Shown here one piece after another: positions 23,875 through 33,607 of a stretch of DNA of 64,000 bases (positions are counted from its first letter, which is position 1; the number at the start of each line of letters is the position of its first letter). The position numbers were made by a program, and so were the translations under genes. The notes below the pieces were generated by a model, which had not been told where the DNA came from, searched no databases, and saw nothing but the letters and a program-made list of their open reading frames with translations. This DNA comes from Acanthamoeba lenticulata (taxonomy: Eukaryota > Discosea > Longamoebia > Acanthamoebidae), in NCBI GenBank assembly GCA_002179805.1, contig NAVB01000008.1, forward strand, positions 1 to 64,000. Direction: 5' to 3'.

Positions 23875-24129
23875 AAAAAGAGCAAGACAAATACATGTTT
23901 CAGTCCCAGCCTCCTTGGCACTGTTGCGAACAAGTTGTGAACGACGTGCGGGCCCGTTACCGCGTGTTTCCCATACAGGCACATCACAGTGTCATTGGAC
24001 CACTTATCCACCAATGGGTTTGGGTGTGAAATGAAAACTCACCATTACAACCAATCGCACAACCCTGCTGAGCTCATAAAATGGGGCTGTTGTGGTCCTC
24101 TGTTGTTCACACCACTTTAACGCAACCAA

Positions 24130-25077
24130 ATGGCAACTTCAGAGACCAGCAGCAAGGTGTGGCTCATCACTGGCACTTCCGGTGGCTTGGGCCGGGAGCT
24201 GGTTCTGGCCGCACTCAGACGAGGCGACAAGGTCATTGCCACTGCCCGGTCGACCAACAAGCTTGCCGACCTCGTCGAGGCGGGCGCGCACGCTCTTCAG
24301 CTCGACGTCACGCTGCCTTTCGAGCAGCTTGCCGCCATCGCCAAGCAAGCCGAGTCAGTGTACGGGCGCGTGGACGTGCTTGTCAACAACGCGGCGTACG
24401 TTCTTCAGGGCGCCGTGGAAGAAGTAAGGTTCGTGTTTCTCTTGCACAACCAACCCGTAAGATTCATTAAACGCTTCATTGTCGACACTCGATCCCGCAG
24501 CGCGGAGGAGGCACAAGCGCAATTCGAGACCAACTTCTTCGGCGTGCTCAACGTCACCCGCGCCTTCTTGCCACACTTCCGTGCGCGCAAGTCGGGCGTC
24601 ATCTGTATCATCGGCAGCGGGGCGGGCCGCGTTCCGAGGCCTGGTGTTGGGCTCTACAACGCCTCCAAGTCTGCCCTCGAGGGCATCGCCGAGACGCTGC
24701 GCCACGAGCTTGCGCCGCTTGGCATCGCCGTCAACATTGTCGAGCCGGGCGCGTTCCGCACGGCTCTTCTCCATGAGAGCGCCAACGCCTTTAGGGCCAA
24801 GCAGCACATTCCTGACTACGACCAGACGTCGGGCAAGGTAATCGAACGTCTCAAAAGCATCAACGGGAAGCAGACAGGCGATCCGGTCAAGGGCGCGCAG
24901 CGCATCGTGGATGTGCTCACGCTCTCCGGCTCGGCGGCCGGCCGCAAGGAAGTGCCGCTCCACCTGGCCTTGGGCCGTGACGCCTACGAGGGCATCCTCG
25001 CACAAACGCGCAATCAGCTTGCCGAGCTGGAGGAGTGGAAGGAACTCGCACTCGGCACAGACTGCGACATTCCCTGA
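24130..25077 (+). CDS. Short-chain dehydrogenase/reductase, tandem copy 1
   Basis: This is a classical SDR with a Rossmann fold: TGTSGGLGRELVLAAL (TGxxxGxG), NNAA in VDVLVNNAAYVLQG, the Ser of IIGSGAG, and the catalytic Tyr/Lys in YNASK. Two exons are joined at 24428/24501, giving EEVSAEEAQ, the usual sequence at this place. The intron is 72 bases, has no stop and is a multiple of three. The length (about 290 residues) is normal. Similarity is to bacterial and fungal oxidoreductases acting on ketones or sugars. Substrate and cofactor cannot be assigned, though Ala-Arg-Ser after beta-2 (ATARS) favours NADP(H). It is paired head-to-tail with the next gene. Confidence 0.9.
   Translation: MATSETSSKVWLITGTSGGLGRELVLAALRRGDKVIATARSTNKLADLVEAGAHALQLDVTLPFEQLAAIAKQAESVYGRVDVLVNNAAYVLQGAVEEVRFVFLLHNQPVRFIKRFIVDTRSRSAEEAQAQFETNFFGVLNVTRAFLPHFRARKSGVICIIGSGAGRVPRPGVGLYNASKSALEGIAETLRHELAPLGIAVNIVEPGAFRTALLHESANAFRAKQHIPDYDQTSGKVIERLKSINGKQTGDPVKGAQRIVDVLTLSGSAAGRKEVPLHLALGRDAYEGILAQTRNQLAELEEWKELALGTDCDIP
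24199..24336 (+). repeat. Near-identical patch shared with 25339-25476
   Basis: Within the duplicated SDR genes, the stretch from GGGAGCTGGTTCTGG to TTTCGAGCA is identical between the copies by eye, including third codon positions. Sequence on both sides carries synonymous and amino-acid differences. This marks a recent duplication tract or gene conversion. Confidence 0.75.
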
Positions 25078-25276
25078 TAAACCATCATTCTGTTCTTGAT
25101 AATCAATTGCACCTTAAGTAGAGGTTGCACAATTCTGCCCAATCGCAAGCAAACTTTTAACACAAAAATGCTATTGGGGCGAAGCCGAGAAATGGAATTT
25201 CTGGTTATCCGCCAATGTCCTCCCGGTATTACAACCACAAAACGCAGCGTTGGCTTTCGTCTTCAACATCAACCAC

Positions 25277-26230
25277 ATGGCAACTTCAGAGACAAGCAAC
25301 AAAGTGTGGTTCATCACCGGTTGTTCAACTGGGCTGGGCAGGGAGCTGGTTCTGGCCGCACTCAGACGAGGCGACAAGGTCATTGCCACTGCCCGGTCGA
25401 CCAACAAGCTTGCCGACCTCGTCGAGGCGGGCGCGCACGCTCTTCAGCTCGACGTCACGCTGCCTTTCGAGCAACTTGCGGCCATCGCCAAGCAAGCCGA
25501 GTCCGTTTATGGACGGGTGGACGTGCTTGTCAACAACGCGGCCTATGTTCTTCAGGGCGCCGTCGAAGAAGTCAGGTTCGTTTTCTCTTGTGTGCTATTC
25601 AACTACATTCTTGCTGATTGGTGCTTGATCAGCGCGGAGGAGGCACAAGCGCAATTCGAGACCAACTTCTTCGGCGTGCTCAACGTCACTCGCGCCTTCT
25701 TGCCCCACTTTCGTGCTCGTCGCTCAGGCGTCGTCGCCATCATTGGCAGCGCGGCGGGCCGAGTGGCCAAGCCGGGCGTGGGTCTCTACAACGCCTCCAA
25801 GTTTGCTCTCGAGGGCATCGCCGAGACGCTTCGGTACGAGCTTGCGCCACTTGGCATCGCTGTGAGCATCATCGAGCCGGGCTTCTTCCGCACGGCCTTG
25901 CTTCACGAGGGCTCCAACGCCATGACGGCCAAGCAGCACATTGACGACTACGAACAAACGGCGGGCAAGAACCTGGAACTGCTCAGGAACATCAACGCCG
26001 CAGGCACGCAGGCGGGCGATCCGGCCAAGGGCGCGCAGCGCATCGTGGACGTGCTCACGCTCTCCGGCTCGGCGGCCGGACGCAAGGAAGTGCCGCTCCG
26101 CCTGGCCTTGGGCCAAGACGCCCACAGGGTGATCCTTGCGCACACGCGCAGCCAGCTTGAGGAACTGGAGGAGTGGCGCGAGCTCTCGCACGCCACCGAT
26201 TACGGCGACGCTGTCGTCCCTACTCAGTAG
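25277..26230 (+). CDS. Short-chain dehydrogenase/reductase, tandem copy 2
   Basis: This is the paralogue of the preceding SDR: TGCSTGLGRELVLAAL, NNAA, IIGSAAG and YNASK. Exons join at 25575/25633 (57-base intron, stop-free, multiple of three) in the same place as copy 1. The start is placed at MATSETSNKVW (25277) because it lines up with the start of copy 1; an in-frame ATG nine codons upstream is also possible. The stop is at 26228-26230, and the tail (GDAVVPTQ) differs from copy 1. The Ser-x12-Tyr-x3-Lys arrangement is intact, so both copies should be active. Confidence 0.9.
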   Translation: MATSETSNKVWFITGCSTGLGRELVLAALRRGDKVIATARSTNKLADLVEAGAHALQLDVTLPFEQLAAIAKQAESVYGRVDVLVNNAAYVLQGAVEEVRFVFSCVLFNYILADWCLISAEEAQAQFETNFFGVLNVTRAFLPHFRARRSGVVAIIGSAAGRVAKPGVGLYNASKFALEGIAETLRYELAPLGIAVSIIEPGFFRTALLHEGSNAMTAKQHIDDYEQTAGKNLELLRNINAAGTQAGDPAKGAQRIVDVLTLSGSAAGRKEVPLRLALGQDAHRVILAHTRSQLEELEEWRELSHATDYGDAVVPTQ

Positions 26231-26276
26231 CAAACAATGTCTTCGCCATCAAAACAAAACAATTTAATTGTTGACT

Positions 26277-28964
26277 TCAGTGGCTGGCGTTGAGCATGAG
26301 CTCCTCCAATAGCTCGTCGATGCGCTCCTCGAGGAGCAGCTTCTCTTCCAGCTCCGCGCCGTCGCCATCGCGGCGCTGGAGGCCGGCCAGGTAGTCCGCC
26401 GCGCGAGCCCCGTGCTCGGCGAGGGCCTGCGCCAGCTCGATTGGCGTGTGGCCCTGGCGGTTGGGCTTGGCAAGGACCGCCTGCAGCTGGCGCTCGGCCT
26501 CGTCCGTCGGCAGGCCCAGCACGCGCGGGTAGAACCGGCGCAAGGCCACCGCAAACAGGGCCAGGCACTCGGTGCGCCCGATCGCCGCCGCCCAGTGCCA
26601 AACCCTGCGACGTCACGACGTCATGCGTGAGCTCACGGCCTTAACAACGACGATGAAGACGTACGTGTTGTGCGTAAAGTCCTCGCTGACGAGCAGGGCC
26701 CGGGCCACGAGCTGGTCCCGCTCCGAGCTGGTCCGCCGGCAGGCCCGCTCCACCTTGGCCATGTCCTTGGCCACGACCTTGGCGCAGGCCCGCAGCGGCG
26801 CGCACGAGACAAAGGCCTGCATCTTGGCAAAGTGGGCCGGCGCCAGCGGGAAGCACACCTGGTCGGCTTCGCCCCCGAGCGCGGAAGACCGGTGGGCGAT
26901 GAACACCGGCGGGCTGGCGGCCGCCTCGACCCACGGCCCATTATCGTCGCCGTCGTTGCCCAGTCGGCGGAGGTAGACGAACCGGTAGCGGCCCTCGGGC
27001 TTGAAGGGCACCGTGAAGGCCACCTCGCCCCGGCCCGCGGCCGCGTCCACCTGCACGCTGGCCCGCAGTCGGACCTCGGCCTCGAGCTCAGCCTCGGCCC
27101 CGATCGGCTCGGGCTTGGGCTCGGCGTGGACGTCGTCGGGCTCGGGCTCGGCGGGCCGAAGGACGATGCGGTCGCGCTCGAGGGCGCGCGCGGTCCACCA
27201 TACCGGGCAGCGCCAGCGCAGCACGACACGCCGGCCCTTCTTCTGGGACAGCTCGATGCGCGACGGACCGCCGCTGCCGTTGTTGTTGGCCAGCGCGACG
27301 CTCCACTCCTCGCGCAGCTTGACGCGCTGCTGCTCGCGAAGCTCGTGGTCGACGACCAGCACGTCGACGTCTTGGTCGCCGGTGGCCGCCGGAGACGGTG
27401 CAACGACGACGAAGCCGCCGGGGAAGATGCGGCGCGGGCGGCCCAGGCCCGGCGGGAGCGCGAGGCAGCGCGGGAGGTAGGTGCGGTCCCCGCCCAGGCA
27501 GAACACGCGCCCGTCGTGGGTCAGGACCTGCAGCCACTCGCGGTCGCAGCTCACATCGACCACGCGCGGCTCGTCCTCGTTTTCGTCGACGTTTCCGTTG
27601 TTCTTCTCTTCGTTGTTGGCGGCGACGGGCCTTGGCGGGACGAGCGCGACGCGGTGCGGCGGCCGGACGACCTTGGGGTCGAACGTGGAGCTCACCGCGT
27701 AGAGAAAGTCGTCGACGCCGCGCCCGTGCATCGGGTGCTCGCCAAAGGCCAGCACGCGCCCGTCGTCCGTCCGTAGCGCGGCAAAGAGAGGCCCGACGCG
27801 TACGTCGACGATCACGTGTCCAGCAGCCGACTCGACACGCACGGCCCGGGCCGGCGTGATCCAGCGCTCGCGCGTGCGCCGCCGGCGCAGCACGCGCGTC
27901 GTCGTCTGGCCCGTGGACGACGACGTGATGGTCTGCGTGACCTCGAAGGGCTGCGGGAGGGCGCCCCACATGTAGACCAGGCCCAGGCGGTCGACGGCGG
28001 CAAAGGTGCGGCTGCAGGCCGACACGGCCACGATGGCCTCGTCCGAGAAGCGCACGCGCTCCGGCGTCGCGTTGGCCTCGCCCGCCGCCTCACCGTCCTC
28101 GTGGCCGCCGTTGACGTTGTTGTCGTCGTCGGCGTCGACGTCGTTGTCGTCAGCGGCCGAGAGGTGGCGGCGGCGGAAGCCCCATTGCCAGAGCTCGCCG
28201 TCGCGGGTGAGCGCCAGCGAGGCGTTGGACGCGGCGCAGACCTTGGCGACGATCTTGGTCCGGAGCGACTCGATCGCGACGGGCGTCAGCGCGTCGGCCA
28301 GGTCCCCGTTGCCCAGCTCGCCGTAGTTCCCGCCGCCCTGCGCAAGACGTGTCCGCATGCGGATTAGAGGCGGTTCGCGGCCAGGCGGCGACAGCGTCAG
28401 GAGCGGTGAGTCGTTACCCAGGCGTAGACGATGCCCGTGGCGGAGAGGGCCAGCGCGTGCACGCTGCCGCGCGCCCAGGCGTGCTGCGTTGGGGCTGTGG
28501 GCACCTGCGTCATGCTCACCTGCACGATCCGCTTCCCGACGAGTCCTGCCCACGACGAGTACTCCACATCAGCAGCCGCACGACGACGATAACCACGATG
28601 ATGATGATGACGACGATGACGACGACGACGACGACGAAGATGACGGAGGGCAGCAACGGCGACGCACCAAAGATTTCTGTCGGCGTCGGGCGGTGCATGG
28701 TGTCGCCCAGTCCGAGCTCGCCCGAGTCGTTTGAGCCCTGCATGTATACAAGGTCAGGTCCTCCGCCATGGATCAACCCGCGGAGGAAGAGAGGCGGATT
28801 ACCCAGGAGAAGACGCGGCTGTCGGCGGTGAGGAGCAGCGCTGAACTGGGGGAGCAGGTCAGCTGCTCCACACGCACGCCGCGCAGGCCCGACAAAACCT
28901 GCATCACGCGCGGCTCGTGGAGCCGCTCGATCGCGCGTTGGTGCAGCGGCTGGGCGCCGCTCAT
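26277..28964 (-). CDS. RCC1-repeat protein with C-terminal ankyrin repeats
   Basis: Exons give RCC1-type blades: SRVFSW joined to GSNDSGELGLGDTMHRPTP, then ATGIVYAWGGGNYGELGNGD, and DGELWQWG, GLVYMWG, DGRVLAFGEH and DGRVFCLGG. A region of about 250 residues follows with no clear domain. The splice at THNT/VWHWAAAIGRTECL leads to two ankyrin-like units (HWAAAIGRTECLALF; NRQGHTPIELAQALAEHG) and a short Glu/Leu helix. The start given is MSGAQPLHQRAIER at 28964. The frame is open upstream through an acceptor at 28994, however, and could be spliced in phase to the ABC gene just above. RCC1 propellers often act as exchange factors or protein scaffolds; the target is unknown. Confidence 0.7.
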
Positions 28965-29094
28965 GCCCAGCCACTCCACGACCACCTCTGGTTCCTCCCC
29001 TCGTGTGAGCGAACGAAAAAGCGAAAGTGAAAGCGAACGCGAAAGCGAAAGCGACAAAGAGCGAAGGTCGTGGTGTTGTGGGATCCGTACGGAC

Positions 29095-30194
29095 GTGGTC
29101 GGCGGGGTTGGTGTGAATCGGGCACGGAAAGCCGGCCTTGGCATAGAGGTCCACGACCTCATCAGCCGGACCGTGGTACACGATCCTGCCGTTCTTCAGA
29201 AGCATCAGGTCGTCGAACAAGTTGAAGATCTGAGTCGCGGGCTGCATATTGTTGTGGAAGAAGAAGAGTCAGAAAATTGACGTGTGCCTAAACTGCAAGA
29301 AAGTAGGGACGAACCTGATGGATGGTGCAAACGACGGTGCAGTTCTCGGTGTGGGCGAGGTCGCGCAGGATGCGGCAGAGAGTCAGGGCTGTGACGCCGT
29401 CGAGACCCGAGGTGGGCTCATCGAGGAAGAGGAGGCGCGGGCGCATGAGCAGTTCCATGGCCACGCAGAGGCGCTTGCGCTCACCGCCAGAAATGCCCTT
29501 CTTCAGGGAGCTGCCCACGGGCGTGTGCTTGCAGTGCTCGAGGCCCAGCTTGACGATGACCTCGTCCACGCGGCGGAGCTTCTCCTCGCGGCTCATCTTG
29601 GCCGGCAGGCGGAGGAAGGCCGAGTAGCGAAGAGTCTCCTTGACCGTCAGGTCGGGGAACAGGAGGTCGTCCTGCATGACGTAGCCGGACACCTTCTTCA
29701 AAAACGAGCGGTCGTACCGCTGACCATCCACCATTTGGTCGCCTTTGCCCTTAGCTTTGGCCAACCGACACGCGAGCATGTTCATCAAGCTTGTCTGTAG
29801 TCGCGACGCACCCAGCGTTGTCAACAGAGACAAAAATGGCGATTGCTGGGTTGTCACTATTACGGAAAGGAGGAAGAAGAGAGTTTTGAACCTTGCCAGC
29901 GCCACTGGGGCCCATGATAGCGAGGAACCGGCCCTTGACACGACCGCAGGCCTCAGAAAGTAGCACTCTTTTGCCATCTGGTGAGGTAACTTGAAGATCT
30001 TTCCAGGACAGCTCCGCAGCGTCATTTTCCTCGTTTTCGGCGTCGTCCATATCAAAGGTATCATCTTCAGTGCCCTTCCCCTTCACATCCTTGCCGCCGC
30101 TCTCCGTAGAGGTGCTCTCGCTTTCGTCACGCTCAGTACCCAACTCGGCCATCTCCACCTCCGAGGGCGAGTAGTCGTCGTCCGTCGAATTCAT
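29095..30194 (-). CDS. ABCG-type ATP-binding domain lacking a membrane domain
   Basis: This is an ATP-binding cassette of the ABCG (white/PDR) subfamily: an acidic N-terminus, Walker A GPSGAGK joined by splicing to TSLMNML, and the Q-loop in YVMQDDLLFPDLTVKETL. The signature is ISGGERKR, Walker B LLFLDEPTSGLD and the H-loop CTIHQ. The C-terminal part of the cassette reaches PCPIHTNPADH, where ABCG half-transporters normally run on to FLD and six membrane helices. Here the exon ends at a GTCCGT donor (29094), and the next coding sequence is the RCC1 gene. No hydrophobic helices follow on this strand. It is either truncated, spliced into the RCC1 frame, or affected by assembly. Confidence 0.75.
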
Positions 30195-30824
30195 CTTTTG
30201 TTTCTATCTTAGGCGACCAAAGGAGAGGTAGAGCTTCCTTCTTCTGGCCAACGCACGCAGGAAGCAGAGACGTCCCCAACGCTGTGTTGTGCGTGTGCTG
30301 TAGAAAAGCCTTCGAACTTGGTTGGCCCCTGCTGCGTGCCTTCGGAGTTGAGGTCGAAATTTTAACTACGTCGGCCACGGCTGGGACCTTGGTTTTTTTC
30401 TTTTCTTTTTTTGCACTGCTGCCATTCCCAGCAAAGGGAGCGTTCGTCCATCTGCTGGCCTTGGTAGATCCCGATTCAACAACATCAAGCTCCGCTTCTA
30501 GTGTGCAAACCCTGCAGTTTCTGTCGTTGACTTGGCCAAAGATAAAGCTCCAACTACGCATGGGTAGAACTACGATCATGATGGAAAGCAACTTGAAGCT
30601 GATGTGCTGGAGGCACAACTCTGGCTCTGCCACCAGTGAGAACAAACAGCCTGATTCCTTGCATTCCAGACCAGTCCTTGCGCTCTTGTCGACAGCGGTT
30701 ATGGAGCTTTTCTTTTCTTTTCTTTCCGCACAAGCGAAAAAGCACGCGCAAGGTTGAGCCCGGCCTGCACGACACCAAACAACGACAACTGTTGTTGGAT
30801 TGGTAAACCGACTCAAGGGCTCAC
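30195..30824. promoter_or_regulatory. Divergent intergenic region
   Basis: These 630 bases lie between the ABCG-like gene (minus) and the four-TM gene (plus). They have several short frames without family resemblance and two T-rich runs near 30395 and 30715. Nothing further is recognised. Confidence 0.4.
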
Positions 30825-31883
30825 ATGGAGACGGAGTCGCCGCTGCTGGGCTCGCGAACACGAAGAGCAGGCCGCCCCGTTCAGGCAGGCCTTCGAGGCC
30901 GCTGCCGTGGGCGGTGTGGCGGGCGGCAGACGCTGTGGTGGGCGTTCGCCCTCAACGTGGTCGCTTTATTCCTTCTTGCTGCCGCGGCAGCCAGCCCGTG
31001 GTACGCCACGTCCTCGCGCCACGTTCCCCCCGTAGGTGCAGGTAACCGCATCGTCACAACCGAGCGCTTTTACCTGTGGTACTGGCCCGGGGCCTACGTT
31101 CATACCACATCGACCACCGACCAAGCGCCACCGCCCCCGCCCTCAGCGTCACCCTCGCCCTCACCTTCGATCAACTCGACTGCAATGAGCAGCGGAAGCG
31201 ACAGCAGCACGACACCCTTCTTTGCTGTGTCTGGCGCCGTCATGCAGGCTGCCGGATGGCCGTCGGCCAGCTCCATGCTGCGTCAAGAGGGCGAGTCGAC
31301 TCGGTGGGAACTGCTCCAGTGGAGCGAGCGACAGTACGGCTTGAGCGCTGCCCAGAGCGTTTACCACTCGTCCAACGCGCTGACACTGCTGGGCTTGAGC
31401 TTCGGCGCGCTCCTCGCCGTGTGTCTCTTCTACGGCGTGGCGCCGTGTATCGGTCCGCGAGGGACCTTCTACCACCACTTTTCCTACTGCCGCTCGCTCT
31501 TCTACTGCTTCTCTTGCCTCACCTTCCTCTTCACATGTCTCGCTTGGGGTCTCTTCCTCTACTTCCCCACGGCCCTGGGCAACCGATGCGTACGTACCCT
31601 ACCCTCTGGTGTCGGTTGTCCCCTGAAGCGCACGCACCAACACCACAACGACGTTCATGAACCTGTACAGGTGCCCAAGTTCTCGTGCGACGTGTTCTTC
31701 GGGAAGGCCTCGCAAACCAACCACGCACCGGAGGAGTCGCTCACGGTGCTATGGAGCCCCTTTGTGGGCTGGGGACTGGCCCTCCTCTCGACCCCCTTCT
31801 CCCTCGTGGTCATCCTGCTGGTGTGCGTTGTACAGAAACCTGCGCCCCCCACGCGCGACTACCGCCTTGTAATCAACTCGTAG
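30825..31883 (+). CDS. Four-transmembrane protein of unknown function
   Basis: The protein starts METESPLLGSRTRR. Four hydrophobic helices can be seen: WAFALNVVALFLLAAAA after an Arg-rich N-terminus, LLGLSFGALLAVCLFYGVA, FYCFSCLTFLFTCLAWGLFL and VGWGLALLSTPFSLVVILLV. A large loop between helices 1 and 2 contains SPWYATS and a Pro/Ser-rich tract. The topology resembles claudin/PMP22/tetraspanin-like four-helix proteins, but no family signature is clear. An 81-base intron at 31590-31670 (donor GTACGT, acceptor TGTACAG) has no stop and is a multiple of three. The stop is at 31881-31883. Confidence 0.7.
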   Translation: METESPLLGSRTRRAGRPVQAGLRGRCRGRCGGRQTLWWAFALNVVALFLLAAAAASPWYATSSRHVPPVGAGNRIVTTERFYLWYWPGAYVHTTSTTDQAPPPPPSASPSPSPSINSTAMSSGSDSSTTPFFAVSGAVMQAAGWPSASSMLRQEGESTRWELLQWSERQYGLSAAQSVYHSSNALTLLGLSFGALLAVCLFYGVAPCIGPRGTFYHHFSYCRSLFYCFSCLTFLFTCLAWGLFLYFPTALGNRCVRTLPSGVGCPLKRTHQHHNDVHEPVQVPKFSCDVFFGKASQTNHAPEESLTVLWSPFVGWGLALLSTPFSLVVILLVCVVQKPAPPTRDYRLVINS

Positions 31884-32024
31884 ACGGCCATCATTATTTC
31901 CTACTTGAACCCACTTCAACGTCTTGTCCACGTTTTAAGGGAAAGGCCACTCGTCGCCAAGTTGTTTGTTGAAGGGAGTTGCGGGTTGCCGCACCAGACC
32001 TTCGTTGAACAAAGCTGAACCACC

Positions 32025-33522
32025 ATGGAAGCACCTGCGAGAGAGACGAAGGAGGTGGTGCTTTTAGCACTGGACTACACGACCAACTGGTACAAACTAT
32101 TCAAGGGCTGCAAGACGGCTGGGGGTATCCCGGTGCGGGTAGAGCAGTCCGAGTGGAAGGACCTCCATGTTGAGGCCAGGTGCCCATCCCCTCCCAATTA
32201 TAGTCTACCGTTGCTTCAACCCTTGTGGAGTTCGTCTTCTTCAACGGTGGTGCGGGGGACAGCGCTACGGAGGGGGTGAAGGTGCACATAAAAGCGTCGG
32301 ACAACCCACTGCCGTTCTCGACCCAGAAGGACGAGCGTGTGGTGGTGCCCGACTTCTGCCTCATCCGCAACTTCCCCATGGACATCCACGACAACGGGTT
32401 CGTCTCCACAACAACTTGTCTTCTCCCCTCTACGTAGTCTTTGGCTCACCGAGTAGAGCCGTCCAACGCACAGGTTCAAGAACATGGTCATCGGCCTCTT
32501 GTTCGGGGACATCCCGTCCGTCAACTCGCTCGAGTCCGTCCTACGCTGCATGGACCGTACGCGCTTCTCTGCGTCCTACAACAACAACAGACGGCTGATG
32601 CCCGCAGGACGGGACGCACACAGGGCCGGTGGTGTACGCGGCCATGCTCAAGTTGCAGCGCAAGCTCGGGCCGGATCGCTTCCCGCTGATCGCGATGAAC
32701 TACTACCCCAACCTCCGCGCCAGGTGGGTCTTGCCTCTCCTCGTCCTCAAGCTCCTCCACGCGGGTTCAATCCTCGTGCCACTTACGCGCCTCTTCCTCC
32801 CCCAGCACGCAGCGCCTGATCGAGCCGGTCTCGTACCCCGCGGTCATCAAGGTCAGCTCCACGCACGCCGGTACGATGCTGCCGCCAGCACGTCTGAGAA
32901 GAATGTGAACGTGTTAACGCCTCCACTTGTTGTAGGCTACGGCAAGGCGCAAGCCAGGGACAAGCACGACATGCACGATCTCACCTCGATCCTCGCCCTC
33001 CATAACGACTACTACACGTGCGTGTGTTCCCCGCCCGCGCACGGCCTTCAACAACATTTGATTCACCCGACCGTTGTTGTTTCGGCAGGACGGAGCCGTT
33101 CATTGAGCACGAGTACGAGTTCCGCGTGCAGAAGATCGGCGACCACTACCGCGCCTTCCGCCGCAACTCGGCCTCCTCGTGGAAGAACAACTGGGGCAAG
33201 CTCACATTCATCGGTACACGTCTCTGCCTCTCTTTCTCTCTTGTTGCCGCCACCATCAAGATGGCCGCCGCTGACAACCGACCGGTTTGTGCACACAGAC
33301 CACGAGATGAAGGCCGAGTACAAGATGTGGATCGACGAGGTGGCGCAGCTGTTTGGCGGACTCGACATCCTCGCGCTCGACGTGCTGCACGGGAAGGACG
33401 GGCGCGACTACATCATCGAGGTCAACGACACGGCGCCCGGCCTCATGTGGGAGCACGAAGAAGAGGACCTCGGCCACATCCGCGATCTTGTTCTTCGTCG
33501 CATGGGCGAAGCCTACGACTAA
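32025..33522 (+). CDS. Synapsin-like ATP-grasp protein
   Basis: About eight exons join to a protein of about 320 residues that follows the central (C) domain of animal synapsins from end to end. The start is VVLLALDYTTNWYKLFKG. Next come VVVPDFCLIRNFPM, NMVIGLLFGDIPSVNSLESV, LQRKLGPDRFPLIAMNYYPN and PAVIKVSSTHAGYGK. The remainder has TEPFIEHEYEFRVQKIGDHY, RRNSASSWKNNWG, FGGLDILALDVLHGKDGRD and YIIEVNDTAPGLM. The ATP-grasp fold and the Lys/Glu/Asn nucleotide-binding positions appear intact. Animal-style N-terminal phosphorylation domain A and the Pro-rich C-terminal domains are missing. The start is at 32025 and the stop at 33520-33522. In animals synapsin tethers synaptic vesicles; here a vesicle or enzyme role is open. 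Confidence 0.88.
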
Positions 33523-33607
33523 CGTCGAAAATCCAAATAATAAATTATTTAATTTTTATTTTATTTGTTCATTCTTCAAGTCATACAAGCAAGTTGAGCA
33601 TGGCTGG

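Noticed and set aside
26670..27776. 368-codon open frame on the + strand
   Set aside because: It lies antisense to the RCC1 gene in GC-rich sequence, where the opposite frame stays open because stop codons are rare. The product is Arg/Ala/Gly-rich with no family resemblance.
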